Of a DNA stretch of 62,000 nt, positions 52,542 to 62,000 are shown piece by piece. A program made the position numbers and the translations under genes. This DNA is from Acanthaster planci. Its lineage: Eukaryota > Echinodermata > Asteroidea > Valvatida > Acanthasteridae. The stretch covers positions 688,689-750,688 of the forward strand of contig NW_019091449.1 in assembly GCF_001949145.1 (NCBI RefSeq), given 5' to 3'. Positions within the stretch are counted from its first letter, which is position 1; each line of letters opens with the position of its first letter. Below the pieces are notes generated by a model. That model was not told the DNA's origin. It worked only from the letters and a program-made list of their open reading frames with translations, and made no database searches.

Positions 52542-55500
52542 CACTCTCTGGGGGGTCAGGTAATGTGCTGGCCTGCTTGTCGGGTATGTTCTTGAGGTGG
52601 TCGACCCAGTGGTAGTCGTAGTCGATGCAGGTGTCAAACTCAGGCATTGGCTCCTTCTTTGTGTAGAACATGATGTAGAAGTTGCACATCTCATCTTTGG
52701 TGGTTGACCTGCGATATAAGTCAGGCAGAAGCATAGAGCTACATGTATGTAAAAACTAGAGCGCCGACTCATATACAAAGTGATGCCTGCTGGACACATC
52801 AAACCTATGGGAAAACTCAAAATTTTGTACGGCTTTTGTACGGCTATTTGCATATCTGCGTCTGTATTCTAAAACGATGCATCAACAAATCCGATACGCC
52901 GCAGATATATTTTGCCGTGATGTTTTACTTTGATTGCGTCGTTACCCCGTGCATGTTGCATTTAGAGTACATAATTTGATATTCATTCTGATCTGACTTC
53001 GAATGTTCTACAAGCCTGTACACTGATTGAAAATGTCTGCGCCCAGGACGGCATCAAATTCCAACCGCATGGAGAATAAGAAGTTAGTGCAGTAGTAATT
53101 TAATATACATTGTAGGTCTTTGGGTAGAAGCCATAACAGAACAGATTCTTTAAACGCTTAGATGCCTGAACTAACTTCTAGCCAGGGAGCTCTTAAGGAT
53201 TCTGGAAGGCTTGTGGGATTTGCTTTCAAAAACATTAGTCTAGTATTTCAATGGGTAACCATTGTATAGTGCACAGTATTATTGTTTAAAATGATCCAAA
53301 GTACTCTGAGTCATGATTCATGCGTCAATTTAAAATGAAGCTTGGATGAAATATGCTTCAAATCCTTATGTTCTGATCAGAGCCATTCACAAGCTCCCAA
53401 CTAGCCAACAGTAATGACTACATCCTGCCAGGGACTTACCCAATGTATGTGTCCTTGTCCTTGTCACCCTCAAATGTACACCTCATGGCCTGTAACAAAA
53501 TCATTGATGTAACGTACTAGTGGCTGAAAGGTTATCTGTTCATTCGGATAATGGCTTCGTGCATGTTGTTGGATGAGGCAGGCAGTTCCAATGTCATGGT
53601 GGATTCTTGCACACTGTTTTGGGATCTATTTAGAACTGTCAACTGTAGATTTTGTTGTGTCTTTGTCATGGTCATTGTAATCTGACAGTCAGTGCATGGT
53701 AACACGTGGCCTTGGTGCCACCTTTATGCAGTGCCAGTGTGTATGAAGGGTTGTGTGGGATGCAGATCTTTAGGGGCTCAGACTGATGCATATGTCTATG
53801 GGAAGTGCAGTAGCTGTGGCTGCATGGCTATGGCTCCGATATATGTAGGCTTGCATGCTATTTTCAGACACAGCCAGGTCATTTAGACAAGGTCTGATAC
53901 TACAGAACTGTCATGCTTTACATTATGTGGTGTTCAACGGGGGTTAGGGTTACAGACTGAACCTTACCAGTGTGTCTCCCTTCTCAATGGTAGAACCGGG
54001 ATTGGATACAGGATAGAACATCTATTCAAATAAAAAAGGATAAACTTACATGTACATGTACGTTTGAGTCAAGAAATGGCAGAGAGTCTCTTATCCCCTC
54101 GCAAGGTTGTAAAGACAAAAAAAACCAGGGACTCCACAAAACTGCATGGCACCTGCACTCTCAAACATCATGTACTCATCCGTATTTGGCAAGCCACAAT
54201 GCTCTGTTTGCTGGAGATGCATTTAAAAATGCATTCAATTTGTGCAAAAGTGAAGTGGTTCCACCTGTTCCTAAATCTGGGCTGTGTTCTGATGGTCATA
54301 CCTGAGAATCGGCCGAGTTGTTTCTTGTCAGTGCAAAAATTACTTGTGATGATGTAATATGTGTACTCAAATCTCCAAAACAACCAAAGAGAAGCAACCA
54401 AACCAGTGGCTGCTGGATTTATTTTTTGATTTAATCCGATGGTGTAAGATTTACACCGTTCGTCATGCCCACTCCATCCTGAATACTGAGCTTTCAATTA
54501 CATTCTTTTTCCCCTTAATGCATTAGAGTTTGAAAAAGAAAGACAAGGAAATGGGCATGTTCCTCGTAACAGCAGTTTGTTGGCATGAGGAAGGTTGCAG
54601 CAAGTCCATCTCTGGGCTCCCAGAATTCCTGCAGGCATCTCAGCCACTCCCGTTGAGGTTCCTTTCCACTCTGATGCAGTCTATCTATAGCATGTATCAA
54701 GGAGCGAGTCAGACCAGCTGCCCCTCCGACAGGTGACAGCAATACCAGGAACTGTACAGCTGATTTCAGTATGCAGAAAAGTGTTCCTTCAGTTTTTTTT
54801 TGTATAAATTGTGTATTTCCAAGATTTTGTATTCTGCATGTGTGAACAAAAGGTGCCTTTTCTGTACTTTTTGGGTCAGCGTTATATGATCTGTATTTTT
54901 CCGTCCATTAAATGAAGTTTTTCTAAAAAACATGTTATTGTATTTTTCTGTCAATGTACATGTACTACCGCAACTGTTCAACTTTTAAATCTGTCAGCGA
55001 GTTCTCATCCTTTATCATCTCCAGTTTTTTCATTCTCTCACAACTCCTTTCTTCCTATCCTTACATCCCTTCATACCTGAGGCAGCTGAGGGTTTCTCTT
55101 GCCAACTTCCTCCCAGTTGTCATCTCGGATGCGGTAGCCAGAAACCACTTTACCTATTTGGGAAATATTAAATGTAACCTGGATGAACTTTGATGTTCAT
55201 GCTCTGGTACTTTGAATTATACATGTTAAAAATGAGGTGTGGATCACATCCAAAAAGTTTCAAAATACTCAAAAAGTGTCATTTAATGAGGCCTTCAGTG
55301 GCCAAGAGTGAACAGCAAGTTCTTGCCAACATTCCAGAACATGTACTACTGTGTTTATCGAGTTCCATAAATCAGCTTGAAAGAAAATCTTGCTCAGCAA
55401 ATTTATGTGCTAAACAAAAAATACTGGGGCACCAGTCACAGGAAATATGCACACCATGACGTTTTGGCTTGTGACCCATGCTTGCCAAGCAAATGTCTTT

Positions 55501-58500
55501 TTGGTAAGCTTATTTCTTAGCTAAATCACCCTGTGAAATTGGCTCAGCTGAAGGGTATAATGAGTTGTGTTTGTGTGCCTCAGAATCCTGAAGAGTGGTT
55601 TCTGTAATTCCAAGATTATTGTCAACGTTGGTAATAAAAGTCTTCAAAATTTAATTACAACTCCTCAGATTGTTTTGCTGTTTTGTGTTGAGAATCATGC
55701 TTATCTCCAAAGGAGCTAATCTACGTTAATTGGAAATAAATTACCTCTTAGAACAGAGGCCAAAATTCCAAGTAGCAGCTAATTAGAAAAAATTGCTAAA
55801 ACAATGCACCATTGACAATATTAAGCCAAGAACTGGTGAACCAATATGCATCACATTACATGTTGACTGTTAATCTTTTGTTTCACTAGGTACATTGTTT
55901 TGCTTCGTAGCTCCATGACATGCTTAATATTTCACGTGAAACAAGCTGACTACGTTCATTACAACACATGCAGTTTACTTGGGAATCCCTGTGTTGGGTA
56001 GATTGTCCCTGCCTTCATTCACAGGATCTTTACTGTCATTCCCTGTGCATTTTTGCATTGGTTCTTGAAACTTCCAAAATCGTCCAAAGCCCAACTCCGA
56101 AGTAAACAAATGGCATGTCCTTTGTTCATGCTCTTTCGCATGAGTAAAATTAGGGCATGATCAAGTCTCATATTTTTGGCTGTCTGGTCCCGAACCCAGA
56201 TTTTATAAATGCACATAGGAAGTATCTTTTGGCATTTGTAGCCACGTTTGCCTTCTGTTGGTGATCAGAAGTTGAATGTGATAACCGTTTTTATTTCTGC
56301 AAGCAGCTTTGGTTGTTTTTTCTATTTACTTTTGTGACGTCAGGAATGGTTTTTGTTTTTCATGAATACTAAAATTCAATCGAAGGGTTGATTAGAGGGG
56401 CTCCAAAAAAAGAACTTAATAATTTATTCATAATCTAGTCCCCATCCAACACTGGCTCATGACTCACTTCTCTGCATGATTCAATGGGTAATGTCTGTAG
56501 GTTGAGCGCACTGCGTCAAAAGTGTGATGTTGCCAGCGCACGTAATTAACCAGTCACCAGAGATGTCCAACAGACAGCCAATCTCTCACCTCCCTTGTGA
56601 TTAATTGTGGTCGGTCGACTGACAGGGAGGGCTGTTACACAGACCTTCCCACCGGAAACCGCCTACAGAATGTTCACAGGTTCTTGTGAATGATGCACCC
56701 ACCTCACCGTGACTAATTTATGAATGTGCTGGGGCACGTGATGTCCACTGAAATGAGCTATGCAGTGGCGTGTAACCAAACTATTACAAGTCCAGCTCAG
56801 TGGCCATCAATTGGGGGTGGAGGGAGAGACATGTTCTCCACTGGGGACATGTCCCATTTTCAGGAGTTGAAAGTGTCAACATTTTACAAATGATACCAGC
56901 GTTCCTTTGGAGGTGGAGGGTCGTTTTCATGGATGAAAAAATCAAATCAGAAAAAACTTGAGCCCTCATTTTGGGCCATCACTCAGAATCTGGATACCTT
57001 ACTGGCAGAGTCGTAGACTCGAGTCACTTGAGTTGGACTCGAGTCAGACTTGAGTCGCTATTTGTGTGACTCGTAACTTGACTTCTATCAGTTTCTGACT
57101 CATGACTTGACTTGGAATTGCAAAAATTGCTTGTGACTTGACTTTGACTTTCACATTATAACTTGCCACCAACGCAAGTCAGAAAACTCTCAATCAAACC
57201 CATTTAAGTTTTAATTAAGGCCTGTTAATTAACTTAGTCCTTGCATTCTTAAAACAATCGGCTAAAAAAATCTTTGGCTTGCGACTTCCACTTCAGTCTT
57301 GTCTGCCGAAGGCCATGTCTGAATACTTGGCTGTGGTTTGAAATCGCACGTCACGTGACGTGACTCGTACTTGGACAAAGACTTGTGACTTGCTTGTGTT
57401 TGGACCAAATTGACTTGTGACTTGACCTGTGATCAAATGAAATGTGACTTGACTTGACTTGACCTCTGATCAAATGACCTGTGACATGACTTGGGCTTGC
57501 AAAACTGGATTTGCTACCACCTCTGCCTACCCGTCCAAACATGGTTTCTCTCTGATATTTACGTGGCTATAGTTGGAAGGAGCATTTCGAGGCCATAAAA
57601 GTCTTACTCTGCCCCAAGAAACTGTATTTTACTGTCTTACCATGGGGCTCAATATCTGAGCTACAAATACAAAATTATTGATATGTTTTGTCAAAAATTA
57701 AAGTATTAATTTTTACCGAGTTTATGAGTGTGAACCCTGTATGCAAACGGGTAGAGAGTTGAGCTGTCTTGGTATTCACATGCTGCCTCCAATTTGGCTG
57801 GGAATGTAAGAAAAAGATAAAAATAAGTTTAATGTAGATGATCAATTTTTAAATGTCTTTTTTCATTTTTAGAAAAGTCAAATAAGGCTAAGAGCATCGA
57901 CACATCAAAGCATTAGACAGTTGTCCTTTTCATTGGATGTCAGACTCTAACATCAGGTGCCTTTTATTCTAATTCTTAACATTTTGCTCGAACGCTCAAT
58001 GCCAGAGTCATATCGTAACAGTAAATGATTCGTGAAAAATGTAGAAGGAGAAGAGTACGTAAATAAAAAACATGGAGACATTTATTTAATTAACAAAACA
58101 GCATAATAAATTCATTTTCAAGTTATAATTGAAAGACTATCAAGCAAACCTCTGCCCAGGGTTTTGCTCAGAAAATGCTCCAACGTTGAAATTACCACTG
58201 GCCTATGTTACTATTTAAAATTGTTTCCTAATAAGCTAAGTTTCAAGCAATTTGTCTTTGGTTGGAAAAGATCTGGTGACATATTTTTGCTCATTCATAT
58301 GTTACATCTCTTATTATTTGTAAAGAAAAAAAAAGATGTGTTTGACTTTTGATACTCACTCTCTGTGTTTGCTTTGATCTCTCCGTCGTTGGTCACCATG
58401 AAGTACACACCAGCCAGATGGTCTTGCCTGAAATTGGGACGTGAGAAGAATCGTGTGCACTAGCATTCCGACAGTCTTGTATCAAATATCGAAGTATACA

Positions 58501-60774
58501 AAAGCAAAGATATCAGTTTACTGCCCCCATTTTAGCGTGTTGTTGATGTGTTCAACTGAGAACCCTCCCTCGCCTAGAATGTAAAATACCAGTGAAATTT
58601 ACCACAAGGTTTTGCCAGGCAATTAATGGCCCTATAGAATACGTTACTGGGTCAACTTGGCGATGTCCTTTACGAGCGCGGAAAGATATGAATTTATTAT
58701 CGAGGACACAGTGTGTGGTTAACATTCACGCGGAGTATGTGGGTGTATGTATATACTTACGGACGGAATGTCATCTGTAATCCGATTCCTGAAAAGTCCT
58801 GTGTTCCATCTGCGAAGTACCAAGTTTAATTGGTTAAAAGCGAAGCCCGATCCGGGTTATTCTTCACATTGTGTTTTGTATAAATAGGCCCTTTTTTAAA
58901 AATATAAGTTGACTTGAAAAGTTGACGTCTCTTGCAGTAGAGTTTTTTTTAATATAGTTTTATGGTGTACAGTGTCTTCTTTCCACAGTGAAATGCAAGG
59001 TATCAGTCTGTACGGGTGGATCTAATAAAATATGCTAAATATTGAAGATTTCCAATCCTCAAATTTAAACAAAATGTTCTTCAATACACATATCATTTCA
59101 AACTTCATCAATAGCTGGAATCTTCGGTTATATTGGGCCAGAGTTGTTCCTCCTTGTATTTATAAAATAGGATCACTTTCGGAGTCGATAGGAACATCGC
59201 TAGTCACCTCTTTAATAGGGCCCCAGATATTCAGAGGCAGCCTCTTATCTGAGCTTAAAGTGAGGCAGTAGCAAAAGTGTGAAAGTTGGGACTCACCTTT
59301 GAATTTGTCTACGTTATTGTAATGCACCTGCAGAACGAGGTAGTTAATACCTGTGTTTCCTCCAACCTCGAAACCGACATCTGAACAAAATAACCAACGA
59401 ATTCAGAAACTTCAGAAAATTTGCAAGACTTCCAAACATTCCCTATACTTATCGACTATTCTTTTCTGTGGTAAAAATGGAAGGTCATCTTACTCTTACT
59501 GAAGCTTGGATCATCAGTGTACAGATATAGGCCTACATGTACTTGTACCTGCTCTATTTTCAACCCGTAAGAGGCTTGAATAAATCCTTGTCACATGATT
59601 AAAGGGTTGTCGATCAAGTGTCAATGAATTTTTTGTGCAAAGAATAGAACGTTCCAATCCACGGGTTGCAGTGAAAAGAACATCATAAACAACAATCATG
59701 TTCATTTCCATTTCATTCGGTGACGAATGAAATCATCAGATTCCATAAAGCCACCTGATACACTTTGAAATTAATCCTCCTGTTGCTGTCACAGACAGCC
59801 ATAAACAACGGGAGTGTCACGATATATAATCAGCTCATGTAAGGAGAGAACTAAAACGCACGATAGAGAAAACAAAACGGGAATGCGTGCACAGTATAAA
59901 AAAAACACTCGGGGCTGCGGAGTTGTAAGTTACAATGGGTGGAGATTTTGAAAGCAGAACTGGGACGTCGATGAACGAAATTGGAACGGTGACAATGGGT
60001 TGAACAGAGCAACAAAAATACCGTTTGGCATCGGTTCTACGCTTGTGCACGCCTAAGAAAATAATGTTGTCTGTGACAACGGGACACCTTTCCCCAATCC
60101 TGTCCAAATCCTGGTTGGTGGGGTAATGACATTTCATCTATGGTTTTACCATTGGGTAGCTTGAGTGGCGGTGCGTCCATTGCCCAGGCATATTGAATCT
60201 TCTCCCCCATCAGACAAGGTGGGTTATCCCCAGTTCCCGCCATCTCCCCGCAGTTCCTGCAACCAAGAGAACACGTCACATGGCTTAATAAACCCAACCT
60301 CTGCAGCGACCTGAAATAATGCAGTCGGCCCTCGTGACTACAGTTTGTGAATGAGGCCTGTTAACGATCTTGATTGGAAGTGATGATTTCCTGAAGGCTT
60401 TCAATCATCTTTCAGAGGCTCTGAACTGAGCAATCCCGGTCCTGTCCTGCATTTTAATTGAAATAAAATCTCTTATGCATTTTAGTACGGACAGCAAACA
60501 GTTTCTTGACAGTTGTAATTGTGTTGTGCATGTACACCAAATCACGTGCGATACTAATGAACTCTTCCATTTTCGAACAAATATGACGATCACTTTTTAA
60601 TGGGGTCCCGAACAGGTGTTGTTGCTTTGGTGCTGTTGCACCTGCGGGTGTTTCTTCACCGACTTCAATTTCACAACTCCCCAATTCCAACACTTACCAC
60701 ACGGTGTCCGTACCCCCTGGCACAGCGCATCCAAACAGTATCATGTGGTGGGCGGTCATCTTCTGCGCCAAAGG
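52537..60774 (-). CDS. Peptidylglycine alpha-hydroxylating monooxygenase (PHM), 3' ten exons
   Basis: Exons on the minus strand: 60774-60698, 60256-60150, 59380-59297, 58809-58761, 58427-58360, 57797-57717, 55153-55077, 54021-53968, 53489-53440, 52708-52537. They join in phase to 272 residues ending at TAA. Copper ligands known in rat PHM are all there: the His pair in AHHMILFGC, the His in LVLQVHYNN (CuA), the two His in YRVHTHK, and the Met in DEMCNFYIMFY (CuB). The Arg of YRVHTH and the Asn and Tyr of the last motif match peptide-substrate contacts. The enzyme hydroxylates glycine-extended peptides in the secretory pathway, the first step of C-terminal amidation. Roughly the first 97 residues (signal peptide and start of the core) were not found in 60775-62000. 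The protein stops shortly after the core, so it is monofunctional, without the lyase (PAL) domain. Confidence 0.92.
55154..57002. other. PHM intron sequence, nothing further recognised
   Basis: Only short open frames; no extra exon is needed between the PHM exons at 57717 and 55153, which join directly in phase. Confidence 0.5.
57003..57520 (-). repeat. Irregular TGACTTG array in a PHM intron
   Basis: About a dozen TGACTTG/TGACTTGACTT words, with GAGTCACTTGAGTTGGACTC at the left end. On the PHM transcript (minus strand) they read CAAGTCA, as in the DNAAF4 intron 10 array. The intron is 55154-57716. Confidence 0.8.
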
Positions 60775-62000
60775 CTGGTAACCAACTAGACAGGAAAACG
60801 AGGGATTCATACTCGGTGTGTTTTTTTAGCGAACAGCAGAACGGGAGATTACATTGGTCAAGTCTGCGATATGACCAACGTAGTCTTTTGCAATGCCATC
60901 CCAATAATTCAAACAAAAATGCAACAGGAAGACAACGTTGGTAGTGATGCAGCCCTGTTTTTCATAATTACCTAACGCTCCGTGCAACTTAGGCCTACCT
61001 GGTGCGCATTGTCCCTTTGGGGCATTACTTAACGCAGAAATTTAGAAGTCCGAGAAAAAATATTTACCGAAAAAAGTTTAATGAGGAATTAGAGTTGAGT
61101 GACTAACTACTGCTCAGAATGGTGACGATTCATCTCAACAATTATGTACATGTATGACAACGTGAAGGCGTGATGCGGTTCTTGTGACCCTGTCGTCCAT
61201 GTTATCAGTCATCTCCATCTTGGGGATGATGTACCCATTACCAAAGGCATTAGGTTCTATACCACGAGATTGATGAACAGATGTATCCAATCAATTATTC
61301 AGATTTATCACAGGCTTTTATCTGTACATTAGATGTACATTTGTTGTACAATCTGTACGTTTGTTGGCCAATTCGTGCGTTCTCGTCAATGATATTATGT
61401 TCATGACTTGTTCCAGATAATGTTGAACACAGTAACATTGTGCTAACTTATTTATGCACGACAGACGCCATATCCACACGCACAAAACTCTTAAACCGAA
61501 GATGCTATGAATCAGCAATGGTTTTCCTCGTATGATGAATAACTCAAAAGGCATTAAGAACAAATATACAATCAATATCCATACAATTTTGGGATAGATA
61601 TCTTCATTTCATATTTGGATATCGGAAAATTAAGATATAGCCTCCGTGAAGAAAGGCAGTGTTTGGATTTTCGTTTAAGTTTAGAGTTCTTCAATATTCG
61701 CCAATTATTTTTATTTTATATCTTATATACTGTATATTTATATAATTTTCTTTGAGAGGGGCCGCTTCCTGCAACGCACTCACGATTTTTAACCTCTGAA
61801 TGTTCATTTGAGAATGTTCTGACGCATTGGTGACAATAAAGACACCTATTCACCGAAAGGCAAAGGGAGATGAACAAACAAAGCGTCTTGAGATGCAGTG
61901 CATTGGGCCGGATGTCGGTGGTCTGACGTAATGTGTTTGCCATCACCAGCAATCATTCATTCCCGACATCAACGCTGAGAATGCCAATTTCAGTCTAGAA
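60775..62000. other. Right edge, expected PHM upstream intron
   Basis: No PHM-like exon (TYFC/YLC-type motif) was found on the minus strand, so the 5' exons are probably beyond the window. A 78-codon minus frame at 61716-61952 has a hydrophobic stretch followed by a Cys-rich segment (CLYCHQC) but is too weak to call. Confidence 0.4.

Noticed and set aside
61716-61952. Possible small secreted Cys-rich (Ly6-like) protein
   Set aside because: Only one hydrophobic stretch and a few Cys without the full spacing; no supporting splice structure.

Overview
This is a window from a draft animal genome: multi-exon genes with GT-AG introns, low-copy mobile elements, one 732-base assembly gap (23411-24142) and one isolated N (40929). 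The gene set, the abundance of palindromic CATGTACATG-type motifs, short palindromic (MITE-like) elements and tRNA-derived SINE-like sequences suggest a marine invertebrate, most likely a deuterostome such as an echinoderm. That placement is an impression from the sequence, not a demonstrated assignment.

Layout, left to right. 1-4.0 kb: mostly non-coding, with two copies of a palindromic element, a possible exon of a membrane protein (1399-1575) and a 51-codon ORF. 4.07-9.74 kb (+): a complete seven-exon JMJD7 (Fe(II)/2-oxoglutarate lysyl hydroxylase). Its last exon is partly duplicated in tandem, then come a 58-bp minisatellite and a broken Ty3/gypsy-like retrotransposon (10.5-12.4 kb) with a possible 3' LTR. 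13.5-26.5 kb: no host gene recognised. It holds a tRNA-derived SINE, tandem and dispersed repeats, a dead helix-turn-helix transposase fragment beside the assembly gap, and two palindromic elements. 26.6-27.8 kb (-): an intronless orphan rhodopsin-like GPCR, with an unexplained 304-codon ORF head-to-head with it. 28.8-34.2 kb: no gene recognised.

34.2-42.4 kb (-): a complete nine-exon STOML2 (mitochondrial SLP-2), whose first coding exon lies 357 bp from the start of DNAAF4 on the other strand, so the two probably share a promoter region. 42.74-49.24 kb (+): an 11-exon DNAAF4/DYX1C1 (CS domain plus TPR, dynein-arm assembly). 52.5-60.8 kb (-): ten 3' exons of peptidylglycine alpha-hydroxylating monooxygenase (PHM), convergent with DNAAF4. 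All six copper ligands are present and there is no lyase domain. Its 5' exons were not found and are probably beyond the right edge.

The genes are functionally independent housekeeping or signalling genes; there is no operon-like logic. The most unusual structural points are: two irregular arrays built on the same heptamer (CAAGTCA) that read in the same sense in the DNAAF4 and PHM pre-mRNAs; the number of distinct palindromic element families; the GPCR with altered DRY and NPxxY motifs and its divergent long ORF; and the PHM stop codon embedded in an AATAAA signal. Splice junctions were assigned by hand from reading frame, GT-AG borders and remembered family sequences, without alignment tools.
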